Source: Apostichopus japonicus | Lineage: Eukaryota > Echinodermata > Holothuroidea > Aspidochirotida > Stichopodidae | DNA length: 64,000 bases | NCBI RefSeq assembly: GCF_037975245.1 | Contig: NC_092577.1 | Location: 20,272,898-20,336,897, forward strand | Direction: 5' to 3' | In this document: positions 24,010 to 34,910 of the stretch, in pieces | Numbering within the stretch: position 1 is the first letter of the stretch | Layout: the number at the start of each line of letters is the position of its first letter | Notes under the pieces: generated by a model | What the model was told of the DNA's origin: nothing | Seen by the model: only the letters and a program-made list of their open reading frames with translations | Database searches by the model: none | Position numbers and translations under genes: made by a program

Positions 24010-24029
24010 TTTTGCCCCATTGCCCTCTC

Positions 24030-27000
24030 ATGGCCCATACATTCTCAGTTGCCACTTTGAACGTGAATGGCATGAGGGATCATCGCAAGCGCAGTCGCAT
24101 TTTCCAATATTGTAAATCAATGGAGGTCGACTGCGTTTGCCTGCAAGAAACACATATTTTGGAAGAAGATGTCCCTCTATGGGCTTATGAGTGGGGTGGT
24201 GAGCTGCATGCTTCGTTTGGTTCGTCTTCATCCTGTGGCACTGTCATCCTTCTGTCAGCTCGTCAGGCGGGTTGTGCCACTAGGGTGGAGACGGATCACG
24301 AGGGCCGATTGGTTTGCATTCTATTCAAGTATCCACAGGGTAACATCGCCATTTGCAATGTGTATGCTCCCAATCGGCCTTCTGCTAGACGAGATTTTTT
24401 TAACACGCTGCCTTCCTTTGTTCCTGGTAGTGCGCCGTGTGTCATGGTCGGAGACTTTAACTGTGTCCCAGACTCGGGTCTTGACAGACTCGGAACTTCT
24501 GTGTCTGCAAGTCCCGACGCTGGGATCACAGAATTGGACAGATTCACTTCGGCACACCTTTTAGCCGATGTCTGGAGGCATATGCACCCGTGTAGTACGG
24601 TGTATACGTGGGTGAGGCCTAACGGAGAAGATGCCTCCAGGATAGATCGAGTGTATGCGCCCGTAAGTTTTACATTTTCGGGTTGCGAGACGCTCAGCTG
24701 TCCGCTCTCTGACCATGACACTGTAGTAGCACGTTTTGTTTTGCCTTCCATTTTCCCCATCGGGCGGGGCCTGAGGAAGCTTAACTGTCGGATTCTTGGC
24801 GAGGCAGAGTTCCGCCAGGGTTTCGAGACCAGGTACAAAGGATGGCAAACATTGAAGCCGGCCTTTGCTTCTACATCCCAATGGTGGGATGAGGTCAAGT
24901 TGCGCATCAAACGCTACGCAATTCAGTATTGCGTGACCCGCGCACGGCGTCGAAGAGAAAAATTCTCGAAGCTGTGCGCGGAGGTGAAGTTTGGCGACCC
25001 TTTGGCTGTCATCGCTTTGCAGACTTATCTCGATGAAAAGTACCACGGTGCCCGCGTCAGGGCCCGTGTCGAAGCGGTGGAAGCCGAGGAGCGCCCTTCA
25101 CTGAGGTTTTACCAGTCCGTTAGCTCATCGGCAGGTGCCAGACGCGTCCCGTCTGTACGCGCTACTGATGGGACCGTGGTTAGTGACCCTCACGGCATTG
25201 TCCGCGTATATAAAGAGTACTATTCGAGTTTGTTTACGCGTGGCAATGTCGACTTGTCGGCACAGGCCGATTTATTGAGGGGAATCTCAAAAACCGTTCC
25301 CCATGATGTCAATGATATTTTGGGGGGCGAAATAACCACTGTTGAGCTTTGGAAGGCGCTTTCGAAGATGAAGAATGGCAAGTCCCCGGGTTCGGACGGG
25401 CTTCCGAGGGAGTTCTACCGAACCTTCTGGGCAATAATAGGACCCGACATCAGAGCCGTCTTCGAAGACGCCTTCCAAAACGGACTGTTAAACGAAAGTC
25501 AACGTCTGGGCATGATTACTTTGCTGCCAAAGTCTGGGGACCCCTTGGATCCCCATACCAAGCGTCCGATCACCTTGTTAAATGTGGACTACAAGTTGCT
25601 GGCTAAGGCCTTGTGCAACCGCCTTGCACTGGCTATGCCGCATCTTGTTGGTGATCTCCAGACTTGTGCAGTGAAGGGTCATTGCATCCAGCAGAACTTG
25701 TGGTTGATGCGCGACTTGACCGACTTTGTTATTGAGCGTGATCTGCCATGTGCATTGGTGTCTCTGGACCAGCAGAAGGCCTTTGACATGGTGGATCGCG
25801 GTTTTTTAATGAATGTATTGGAGACGTTTCAGTTGCAGCCAAATTTTCGTAAATGGATTTCTGTTTTGTATGAACAAAGTTTCAGTTCTGTTATCGTAAA
25901 TGGGTTTTGTTCGGAGGTTTTTAACGTAGAGAGGGGGGTGCGCCAGGGGTGCCCTCTGTCTCCATTACTTTATGTTTTGTTTAGCGAGTCCCTCTCTCGT
26001 CTTTTGGAAAGGGACTCCAAACTTGTTCCATTCGTTGTGCCAGGGGGTGCCAAAGTGAAATGCGCTCAATATGCAGATGACGTGACATGTATTGTTTCGA
26101 GTCTCGGCTCCTTTCGCGCACTCTCGCAGGATCTATCTATTTTTGAGAGAGCTACCGGGGCGAAGTTGAATCCAGAAAAGACAAAGGGCCTTCGTCTTGG
26201 TAGCTGGAGATACAGAAACTTACCATTCGGTGCGTCGTGGTCGGATCAGAATATCCAAATTAATGGTATATGGTTCGGCTACGATGCACCTTGTGATGTC
26301 ACCTGGAACGAGAGGGCTGAGGTATTTCAGAGCAGACTCGAAACCTTTGGCACCAGCTGGCTTTCGATCTTGGGGAAAGTCACTGTTATTAATCGTTTCG
26401 TTTCGCCCATCTTGTGGTACCCTGGCGCGGTGTATCCTATTCCGCGTCGCGTCCTGGTACGGTTGGAGAGGGCGATTTTTTCATTCATATGGTCCGGTGG
26501 TACAGAGCTTGTCAAGAGGGCGGTATTGTACCAAAAACTGGAGACTAGGGGGGGTGGTTCATCTGGGAAGTAAATTGACCTTTTTGTTATTTAAGCAGTT
26601 GTTTGTAGCGGTAACTGACCCAGGGTTGCCTTGTTCATATTTTGTACGTTTTTGGGGCGGTTTGCACCTGCGTCGATGGGTCCCGGCGCTGTTTAGCAAC
26701 AGAGAACCGCATAGTAGTACTCCAAACAGGGCGGTGCGTGTCATCTGCTCCGCGCTGATTGAGTTGCCCCCTGTTGACCTGTCACAGCCGGCCCTCGTTC
26801 ACAGTTCGTTGAGGGATAAGGCCTTGAATGCAACTTTTGTCCAGGGACTTCATTCTGCAGAAGTATGGCGTTCGGTGCATTCAAGGCTGAATGGTTGCAG
26901 GCTCCGTGATCTTGCATGGAGAGTTGCACACGGTGCCTTGGTGACCAACCTAAAAAGATATCATTGGCGATTGGGTGATGGACTGTGCCCTAGGACCGGC

Positions 27001-27417
27001 TGTGGCAGCTTAGAGAGTACTGCTCATGTTTTTTGGCATTGTTACTTTGTAGTCAACTTATGGGAGTGGTTCCAGACCTGGACCGACCGTGTTACGGGAG
27101 ACCGTTCATGGTCGGTAGGGCAGGGCTTTATTTTATATGGGGTAGACCCTCCAGTTTGTTCGGTAGCTGTGTTGCACCGCATCATTTTTGTTTGCTCTAT
27201 TGTAAAAAAACATGTTTGGCGGAATAGATGTAATTTGGTTTTTAGGGGGAAATTTGCCAGTTGGCAGGCAGTCCTGGAGGCGGTGAAGTCTGACATTCGC
27301 CTTCAGATTGAAGGCGATTTTCGCCGTTTATCTGGGGCTGCCTTTTTTGGACGCTGGTGTGCTGGGGAGGGGTTTTTCGTTTCGCTGCGTGCGGGTCGTC
27401 CTTCTGTACGTTTTTGA
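24030..27417 (+). pseudogene. LINE ORF2: endonuclease-reverse transcriptase, one frameshift
   Basis: From ATG 24030: APE-type endonuclease with QETH (about residue 40), VGDFNCV (about 140) and LSDHD (about 227). Then reverse transcriptase with SPGSDGLP, SLDQQKAFDMVDR, GVRQGCPLSPLLY and the catalytic YADD (about 680). The frame breaks at a G7 run (26548-26554); with six G it would continue into the C-terminal part, which ends at TGA 27415-27417 and holds a C-x4-C..H-x4-C cluster (CPRTGC..HVFWHC). The single homopolymer lesion could be real or a base-calling error; otherwise the copy looks active-type. Target-primed reverse transcription is the expected function. Confidence 0.92.
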
Positions 27418-27554
27418 ATGTTTCAGTGGGGAGGGGGTTGGGCGTTTTGTCTCTGCAGGTCGGCGGGCGTATGTTTTTTTGGCTCGCTGGACCTTAGTTT
27501 CGTTTGTCGGAATGGGATGGTTCGGTAGTGCCGTTTGGCCGTGACGTTTTGTAT

Positions 27555-27567
27555 CCCGCATGGCGGG
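27555..27567 (+). other. 3'-terminal hairpin of the LINE
   Basis: CCCGC-ATG-GCGGG, 13 bases before the 3' end. In the other two 3' ends in this window (29464-29476 and 62682-62694, both inverted) the stem is CCCGT-ATG-ACGGG, a compensated base-pair change. Likely the structure recognised by the LINE reverse transcriptase. Confidence 0.6.
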
Positions 27568-27592
27568 TCACGTAAAAAGCACTTAACCCTAC

Positions 27593-28564
27593 TGTCCAGA
27601 GAATACACTTTTTTATATATACTACACGTATATACAGTTTCAGTCAAAAGCATTATGACCAACCCACAGCTGCTGACCCTGTTCTGTGAACTGCTTGTAG
27701 TTCAAGGGTCCCATTAATCTTTGGGCAATAAGGTGTCTCCTCATGAGGGTTTCTCCTAGCTAGTAGTAACTGGAATGTGATTGATGATTTATCATTTGAT
27801 GACTTTTTTCTCCTATACAATTCTAGCGTGATATTATACGATTGTAGACTGTCACTGTGTGAAGAATTTTGTACACTGTGCACAAGGGATGTGGTGGGAA
27901 GGTATGAAGGAAACACAGCACTGTAGTGTTTAGCAGTTGATATAGCACTAGCAAGGGCCAAGGCTAGGTCTAACGTTAGGCCTTGCCTGCCATAGGCCTA
28001 ACAAATTTCAATGTGAATATGGCGATGGTCTTTATCTATCATGCTGCTAGATTACACAACCGAAGCTGAATGAATGTTTCAAATGTATCACGATAAAGCC
28101 TAGGCTTACTGTAATTGAATCAAAACGCATGAACATATGCATGTGATTTTTCTTTGTGGTGCGTTAAACCTTATTACGCCAAAAAATCACAATAGTCCCT
28201 TGCGTAACTTTAAGCCTAACGTTACTTATTTTATTGAAACTTTATTTAATTGAGGGCGACTCGGTAAACCAGAGCTTATCTTCCCCGAAGCCCTCAGTTA
28301 CAAAGACAAACAACTATAATTAAAGTAGGAAATGCAACAATAAAAGAAAAGGAAAACTGAAGATGGGCAGATACACAAATTAAAGGAGAAATGAAAGCGT
28401 ATGAAACAAGCATTTTGAAATACAGACGATAAGAGACGCCTAACGTTAAGCCTAACGTTATCATAGGCTTAGTAGATCAGCAACTAAGCAGACTGAACAG
28501 CGAAATGCTAGGCTACATGATCGACAACTAGCTGCAAGGTGTTAAAAAGTAAAACAAAACGAAC
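27593..28564. other. No firmly supported gene; possible old LINE tail
   Basis: A 102-codon minus-strand frame (27653-27961) looks moderately protein-like but has no domain. At about 28236-28312, read on the minus strand, GAGGGCTTCGGGGAAGATAAGC.. followed by CGAGTCGCCCTC and an AATAAAGT-type tail forms a hairpin-bearing end resembling CR1-type LINE 3' tails; this is from memory only. CTAACGTTA-type repeats occur near 27968-27980, 28210-28222 and 28440-28460. Confidence 0.35.
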
Positions 28565-28634
28565 CTTCTAGAATAGTGATTATCTCCTCCGTGAACTCTT
28601 TCTTCGCCAGAAAATTTCTTACGGTTTCTGCCAT
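28565..28634 (-). CDS. Possible first exon near the right TIR
   Basis: The ATG at 28634 opens MAETVRNFLAKKEFTEEII.. and, after 23 codons plus one base, meets a candidate donor (CTAGAAG|GTTCGT). Its helix-rich start resembles the beginning of a SAM domain. It lies 465 bp inside the right end of the 19-kb transposon and points into the element, the expected place for a transcript start. It could be exon 1 of the accessory gene with the transposase ORF in its intron, but connecting exons were not found and the donor is only fair. Confidence 0.35.
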
Positions 28635-28879
28635 CTTTCTTGAAATGAGAAGGCTTCTTCGAAAGGTTTTAAGAAACTGAACTAAAATACAACGCTGTTT
28701 TGGCACAATCACTCAATCACCAGCAGTACTGTGTACTATCATATACGTTTCATACAGTGCGTTGTGCGGAGCAGTATATAGAGACCGGTATAATGTATTA
28801 CGTTGTGTGTACGTTCGCGGTGCAGCAGTGGGTATTTGGTTTTGAAAAATCTGATTGGACAATAGGCAGCGTAGGTATT

Positions 28880-29105
28880 TGTTTTGGCGCATTCTGATTG
28901 GATAAAAGTCAATCTTTACAAGACTGACTTTTATTTGCACCACGTGACTTGATTCTAGCGTTTTCATTGGATATATCTGTAAATCTAAAAAACGATTAAG
29001 TCAAGGATAATACATATCCAATCTATTAGCTTAGATTTCAGTTCATTTTCAATCAAATAGATTGAAAACTACTGTCAATCTTAGCTACCACTGACTTTGT
29101 CAATC
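28880..29105. repeat. Right subterminal TCAATC/GATTGA array
   Basis: Four TCAATC and one GATTGA plus several one-mismatch forms, ending in the right TIR. Fewer than at the left end. Confidence 0.65.
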
Positions 29106-29121
29106 TTACGAATTAAGAGAG
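29099..29121 (-). repeat. Right terminal inverted repeat
   Basis: 23 bp, perfect inverse complement of 9906-9928, followed by TA at 29122-29123. Confidence 0.9.
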
Positions 29122-29123
29122 TA

Positions 29124-29450
29124 CAAACAATGACGTCAAACGGTGACCAGAGGCTCCTTTGGGTCAATCTCTGTTTTCAGACATTCCAGAGGTTCATGTC
29201 ACGTGACTACCTAAAATGTCCATTTTCGTGGTCTTTTTTGATGGGTTATAGTACGTTTTCGAAGATTATTTTTTACACATGTTGATTATGGGTTTGTTAA
29301 CTCCCAAATTAATGGAAAATCCCCCCAAAAATGTTGTCTCCATAAATTTGTCTTTAGGTCAAAGAACAAATACGTGAATGGACATGATCTTAAAAAAGCC
29401 TCTTGCGTTGTTGATTGCGTGTGTGTGTGTATGAGACGCCTTTGGCCCGT
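29124..29450. other. No gene; spacer between two mobile elements
   Basis: Unique-looking sequence with a short GT run at about 29419-29430. No coding signal. Confidence 0.5.
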
Positions 29451-29611
29451 GCTTTTTACGTGACCCGTCATACGGGATACAAAACGTCACGGCCAAACGG
29501 CACTACCAAACCATCCCATTCTTACAAACGAACCTCAGGTCAAGCGAGCCAAAAAAAGTACATACGCTCAACGACCTGCAGAGACAACACGCCCAACCCC
29601 CCACTGAAATA

Positions 29612-32600
29612 TTAAAAAACTACAAAAGGACGACCAGCACGCAGCGAAACAAAACACCCTTCCCCAGCACACCACCGTCCAAAAAAGGCAGCCCTAGATA
29701 AACGGCGAAAATCGCCTTCGACCTGAAGGCGAATGTCAGACTTCACCGCCTCCAGGACTGCCTGCCAACTGGCAAATTTCCCCCTAAAAACAACATCACA
29801 TCTATTCCTCCAAACAACAGAACAAACATAAATAATACGCTGCAACACAGCAACGGAACAAACTGGAGGATCTAATCCATACAAAACAAAACCCTGTCCT
29901 ACCGACCAGGAACGGTCTCCCGTTAAACGGTCGGTCCAGGACTGAAACCACTCCCACAAGTTCAAAACAAAGGGGCAATGCCAAAAAACATGGGCAGTAC
30001 TCTCTAAGCTGTCACAGCCGGTCCTCGGGCACAGTCCATCACCCAATCGCCAGTGATACCTTTTCAGATTGGTCACCAAGGCACCGTGTGCAATTCTCCA
30101 TGCAAGGTCACGGAGCCTGCAACCATTCAGCCTTGAATGCACCGAACGCCATACTTCGACAGGATGACGTCCCTGTACAAAAATTGCATTCAAGGCCCTA
30201 TCCCGCAACGAACTGTGAACGAGGGCCGGCTGTGACAGGTCAACAGGGGGCAACTCAATCAGAGCGGAGCAAATGACACGCACCGCCCTGTTTGGAGTAC
30301 TACTATGCGGTTCTCTGTTGCTAAACAGCGCCGGGACCCATCGACGCAGGTGCAAACCGCCCCAAAAACGTACAAAATATGAACAAGGCAACCCTGGGTC
30401 AGTTACCGCTACAAACAACTGCTTAAATAACAAACAAGTTAACTTGGTACATTACCGCCCTTTTGACAAGCTCTGTACCACCCGACCAAATAAATGAAAA
30501 TATCGCTCTCTCCAACCGCACCAGGACGCGACGCGGAATTGGATACACCGCGCCCGGGTACCACAAGATGGGCGAAACAAAACGATTAACTACGGTGACT
30601 TTCCCTAGGATCGAAAGCCAGCGGGTGCCAAAGGTTTCGAGCCTGCTCTCAAATACCTCAGCCCTCTCGCTCCAGGTGACATCACCAGGTGCATCGTAGC
30701 CGAATCATATACCATTAATTTTGATATTCTGATCCGACCACGACGCACCGAATGGTAAGTCTCTGTATCTCCAGCTACCAAGACGAAGGCCCTTTGTCTT
30801 TTCTGGATTCAACTTCGCCCCGGTAGCTCTCTCAAAAATAGATAAATCCTGCGAGAGTGCGCGAAAGGAGCCCAGACTCGAAACAACACATGTCACGTCA
30901 TCTGCATATTGAGCGCATTTCACTTTGGCACCCCCTGGCACAACGAATGGAACAAGTCTGGAGTCCCTTTCCAAAAGACGAGAGAGGGACTCGCTAAACA
31001 AAACATAAAGTAATGGAGACAGAGGGCACCCCTGGCGCACCCCCCTCTCTACGTTAAAAACCTCCGAACAAAACCCATTTACGATAACAAGAACTGAAAC
31101 TTTCTTCATACAAAACAGAAATCCAATTACGAAAATTTGGGTGCAACTGAAACGTCTCCAATACATTAATTAAAAAACCGCGATCCACCATGTCAAAGGC
31201 CTTCTGCTGGTCCAGAGACACCAATGCACATGGCAGATCACGCTCAATAACAAAGTCGGTCAAGTCGCGCATCAACCACAAGTTCTGCTGGATGCAATGA
31301 CCCTTCACTGCACAAGTCTGGAGATCACCCACAAGATGCGGCATAGCCAGTGCAAGGCGGTTGCACAAAGCCTTAGCCAGCAACTTGTAGTCCACATTTA
31401 ACAAGGTGATCGGACGCTTGTTACGGGGATCCAAGGGGTCCCCAGACTTGGGCAGCAAAGTAATCATGCCCAGACGTTGACTTTGGTTTAACAGTCCGTT
31501 TTGGAAGGCGTCCTCGAAGACGGCTCTGATGTGGGGTCCTATTATTGCCCAGAAGGTTCGGTAGAACTCCCTCGGAAGCCCGTCCGAACCCGGGGACTTG
31601 CCATTCTTCATCTTCGAAAGCGCCTTCCAAAGCTCAACAGTGGTTATTTCGCCCCCCAAAATATCATTGACATCGTGGGGAACGGTTTTTGAGATTCCCC
31701 TCAATAAATCAGCCTGTGCCGACAAGTCGACATTGCCACGCGCAAACAAACTCGAATAGTACTCTTTATATACGCGGACAATGCCGTGAGGGTCACTAAC
31801 CACGGTCCCATCAGTAGCGCGTACAGACGGACTGGTAAAATCTCAGTGAAGGGCGCTCCTCGGCTTCCACCGCTTCGACACGGGCCCTGACGCGGGCACC
31901 GTGGTACTTTTCATCGAGATAAGTCTGCAAAGCGATGACTGCCGAAGGGTCGCCAAACTTCACCTCCGCGCACAGCTTCGAGAATTTTTCTCGTCGACGC
32001 CGTGCGCGGGTCACGCAATACTGAATTGCGTAGCGTTTGATGCGCAACTTGACCTCATCCCACCATTGGGATGTAGAAGCAAAGGCCGGCTTCAATGTTT
32101 GCCATCCTTTGTACCTGGTCTCGAAACCCTGGCGGAACTCTGCCTCGCCAAGAATCTGACAGTTAAGCTTCCATAGGCCCCGCCCGATGGGGAAAATGGA
32201 AGGCAAAACAAAACGTGCTACTACAGTGTCATGGTCAGAGAGCGGACAGCTGAGCGTCTCGCAACCCGAAAATGTAAAACTTACGGGCGCATACACTCGA
32301 TCTATCCTGGAGGCATCTTCTCCGTTAGGCCTCACCCACGTATATCCCGTACTACACGGGTGCATATGCCTCCAGACATCGGCTAAAAGGTGTGCCGAAG
32401 TGAATCTGTCCAATTCTGTGATCCCAGCGTCGGGACTTGCAGACACAGAAGTTCCGAGTCTGTCAAGACCCGAGTCTGGGACACAGTTAAAGTCTCCGAC
32501 CATGACACACGGCGCACTACCAGGAACAAAGGAAGGCAGCGTGTTAAAAAAATCTCGTCTAGCAGAAGGCCGATTGGGAGCATACACATTGCAAATGGCG

Positions 32601-32917
32601 ATGTTACCCTGTGGATACTTGAATAGAATGCAAACCAATCGGCCCTCGTGATCCGTCTCCACCCTAGTGGCACAACCCGCCTGACGAGCTGACAGAAGGA
32701 TGACAGTGCCACAGGATGAAGACGAACCAAACGAAGCATGCAGCTCACCACCCCACTCATAAGCCCATAGAGGGACATCTTCTTCCAAAATATGTGTTTC
32801 TTGCAGGCAAACGCAGTCGACCTCCATTGATTTACAATATTGGAAAATGCGACTGCGCTTGCGATGATCCCTCATGCCATTCACGTTCAAAGTGGCAACT
32901 TAAAGTGTATGGGCCAT
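29612..32917 (-). pseudogene. LINE copy 2 ORF2, multiply broken
   Basis: Same endonuclease-RT protein as copy 1 but with several lesions. A stop lies about five codons after the ATG (32917). A 32-bp deletion near 31833 sits between two short GTCCG-like repeats. A frameshift lies near 31090, before GVRQGC. TGG becomes TGA at about 30705 and material is missing near 30430-30460. The YADD box, the endonuclease motifs (QETH, VGDFNCV, LSDHD) and the C-terminal CPRTGC..HVFWHC cluster are still readable. The last frame ends at 29612. Confidence 0.9.
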
Positions 32918-32937
32918 GAGAGGGCAGTGGGGCAAAA

Positions 32938-34029
32938 CTACGAAGACGACGATTCCGTAAGCTTCAAGCGCGCCCTTGACGACATATCGTCGTCCGAGTC
33001 GTCACTTGAAGCCGACCTTTTAAGAGAGGGTTCCCCCATTTCGTCGTACCAGCTCGTCCCAGTGGCACGTTTCGGCTCGCTGATCACCGATTCACCGGAG
33101 TCGCTGTCAGACAGAACCTCCGGAGAATCGATGACCACCGATTCTCCGTCAGACAAAGCCTCCGGATCTGGCGATACCGGCGGCGGACTGGGGACGGAAC
33201 TGGACGAGTTGATGGGGGAAGCTGGTGGAGACTTTCTCGGTGCGGGCACGGGGTTGGGGTCTGCAACGACGGGGGAGGGTGAACCAGGTGCAGGGGAGGG
33301 TAAAATCCCACCAGATTCCCCCTCCTCTCGTGAAGTAGTAGGTGCGTCGGAACTTGACTTACCCCCACTCTTAGTCCTAGAGACATAAGAGGAGGGACAA
33401 GCTCGAAAGACATGTCCCTCCTTCCCACATAGTGAGCACACAACCTCGTTTGGGCAAGCGGTGCTATCATGCCCAAGACGAAGGCAGCGCCCACATTTCT
33501 TGTTTGGGCAGCCCTTGGCTTCGTGCCCGGTCTCCCCACACCTGAAGCAGGTACGGGGCTGACCGGGATACCGCACGTGGGCTTTATGCCCTGCTATAAA
33601 CAGGAAGGAGGGAATGTCCTGTTTCAGGTCGATCCGAACCTGTCGGTGCCCGTTCAACACCCCAGGGGCTTGTGCATAGGAGCACATTTTGGCAGCCTTG
33701 ACAGCCCCGAACCGACCCAAAACCGTTACGACAAGTTCCTGCCGCACCTCTAGTCCTACGTGGATGATAGTTACCCATACGGATCGCTCGTATGGAGTAA
33801 CTGTCATCCCCTCGACGTTACTCAGCAACGTGACACCTTTCTGACGGGCCACGTCACTGGTAAAACGTAAATCGTACGTATTACGACCCTGGAGAGCTTG
33901 CAAAGCATCAACCTCTCCAGGCACAACAACACCCTTGCTCTTCAAAATACTAAAAACTTGCACCGGTGGAACAGCTTGTTCACCGGTGAACGACAACTTA
34001 ACTATCCGAGAATCACGGCGCAATGCCAT
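32938..34029 (-). CDS. LINE copy 2 ORF1, 3 CCHC knuckles
   Basis: ATG at 34029 (MALRRDSRIV), open for about 363 codons to 32938. Same layout as copy 1: RRM-like N-terminal half, three zinc knuckles (CFRCGETGHEAKGC, CGRCLRLGHDSTAC, CSLCGKEGHVFRAC), then a Pro/Ser/Asp-rich tail that differs from copy 1 by small in-frame insertions and deletions around the acidic repeats. ORF1 is thus intact although ORF2 of the same copy is broken. Confidence 0.9.
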   Translation of the reverse strand: MALRRDSRIVKLSFTGEQAVPPVQVFSILKSKGVVVPGEVDALQALQGRNTYDLRFTSDVARQKGVTLLSNVEGMTVTPYERSVWVTIIHVGLEVRQELVVTVLGRFGAVKAAKMCSYAQAPGVLNGHRQVRIDLKQDIPSFLFIAGHKAHVRYPGQPRTCFRCGETGHEAKGCPNKKCGRCLRLGHDSTACPNEVVCSLCGKEGHVFRACPSSYVSRTKSGGKSSSDAPTTSREEGESGGILPSPAPGSPSPVVADPNPVPAPRKSPPASPINSSSSVPSPPPVSPDPEALSDGESVVIDSPEVLSDSDSGESVISEPKRATGTSWYDEMGEPSLKRSASSDDSDDDMSSRARLKLTESSSS

Positions 34030-34517
34030 GATACCGAAGGTGGCTAGGCCACAGGGGAGTAACACAAAACAAACAAAAGACAGGATAGTGAAACAACAAA
34101 CGATATACGAACTGAGGAAAACACACGAACACAAGCTATCACACCCGTCTGGCGGGAAGTATAGCACAGCACAGTACAATAACAGCTGTAACAGATGAAG
34201 AGCGAGAGCGAAAACACGTCCGCACTCCACGAAAGCCAACTGCCAGATGCACAAATAGTAGTGTCAGTACACTTAAAGGGGCCACACAATGAATCCAGCC
34301 AAATAGTTAACGTCAATCGCCCTCTAATTTTCTCCAAACTTATGATTACGTAAATACAACAGCTGACTTCAGCCGTACAATTTAGTTTTTGACGATTAGG
34401 TTACGATACGCACGCCCGTCGTAAGCCTTCACTATTGTTCGCGCAGCAACGTAGCGTTTGGGATTTAATTACGAAGACGTCTATTTTTTAGATAAAAGCA
34501 TTTACTTGATAGCAAAT

Positions 34518-34742
34518 ATGAGCTCGTTGGGAATTGAGAAAGAATCCCGTGATCGTTACGGGAGGGATCCAGTGTCTTGCAACTGCAATAATGTTTGTCG
34601 TAGGAGCAGTGGCCGTGGCGCATGTCCGTGTAAACTTAGCGGAAGATTGTGCACGAAATATTGTACTTGCGAAACGAAAAAGTTACAATGTACTAACCGA
34701 TCTAAAAAGAAGCGAGGTTCTGATGATTCAAGTAGTAGTGAT
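34518..34742 (+). CDS. First coding exon with CXC (tesmin/MSL2-like) Cys-rich motif
   Basis: The ATG at 34518 opens 75 codons to a strong donor (GTGAT|GTAAGTACG). The exon contains C-N-C-N-N-V-C-x9-CPCK, then LCTKYCTCETKKLQC and a basic NRSKKKRG tail with poly-Ser: the spacing of a CXC-type zinc-binding motif as in tesmin/LIN-54 or MSL2-like proteins, which bind DNA. In many invertebrates similar RYGRDP..CxC proteins are numerous and sometimes transposon-associated. No downstream exon is recognised, and a LINE fragment begins 170 bp later. It may be a host gene or the start of another element. Confidence 0.5.
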
Positions 34743-34910
34743 GTAAGTACGAACATTTTTTTGTCTTAAAAATTTATGATCACGTTCATGTGTAGGCCTA
34801 CGTGCAGTAAGCTGCATAAACACGATATGATCACCAATGGCAAGTGGGATTGAACTCATTCCTTGGATATAGATGCACCATACTGAATGGAAGAACCCTC
34901 TTGATTTTAC

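Larger units (their letters stand above)
22681..27580 (+). mobile_element. Full-length L1/Tx1-like LINE, copy 1
   Basis: About 4.9 kb with a 5' UTR, ORF1 (zinc knuckles), ORF2 (endonuclease plus reverse transcriptase) and a short 3' UTR ending in a hairpin and CGTAAAAAGC. The 12-bp direct repeat ACTTAACCCTAC at 22669-22680 and 27581-27592 is the target-site duplication, so both ends are intact. The 3' end has no poly(A). A near-identical copy lies inverted at 29451-34242. ORF1 with CCHC knuckles plus an APE-type endonuclease suggests the Tx1/L1 group. It interrupts the 19-kb transposon and is therefore younger than it. Confidence 0.95.
9906..29121 (-). mobile_element. 19.2-kb two-gene DNA transposon with 23-bp TIRs
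   Basis: Both ends carry the same 23 bases in inverted orientation without mismatch (9906-9928 and 29099-29121, starting CTCTCTTAATTCG), each flanked outside by TA (9904-9905, 29122-29123). This fits a TA target duplication. Inside both ends lie clusters of GATTGA and its complement, as in elements whose transposase binds subterminal repeats. All internal coding sequence that is not a nested insertion runs on the minus strand: a C2H2 plus transposase-like gene (16127-18693), an eight-exon accessory gene (10985-15553), and a possible first exon near the right end (28565-28634). Removing the nested LINE and two MITEs leaves about 12.9 kb. The transposase has a CACTA/TNP2-like feel but I cannot assign a superfamily with certainty. 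Confidence 0.8.
29451..34242 (-). mobile_element. L1/Tx1-like LINE, copy 2 (inverted)
   Basis: Near-full-length second copy, 3' end at 29451 (GCTTTTTACG inverted) and similarity to copy 1 lost beyond 34242. It is closely similar to copy 1 over both ORFs. No target duplication could be found at its ends, so the 5' junction may be truncated or rearranged. It lies just outside the right end of the 19-kb transposon. Confidence 0.93.

Noticed and set aside
24296-24910. 204-codon minus-strand ORF inside LINE ORF2
   Set aside because: Antisense shadow of the endonuclease coding region; the mirror shadow appears in copy 2.
27653-27961. 102-codon minus ORF right of LINE copy 1
   Set aside because: Considered as a further exon of the 19-kb element's accessory gene; no matching borders and no family motif.
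33469-33753. Plus-strand ORF opposite LINE copy 2 ORF1
   Set aside because: Antisense to the zinc-knuckle coding region; no independent signal.
29451-34242. Target-site duplication for LINE copy 2
   Set aside because: Flanks at 29441-29450 and 34243 onward share no direct repeat; none claimed.
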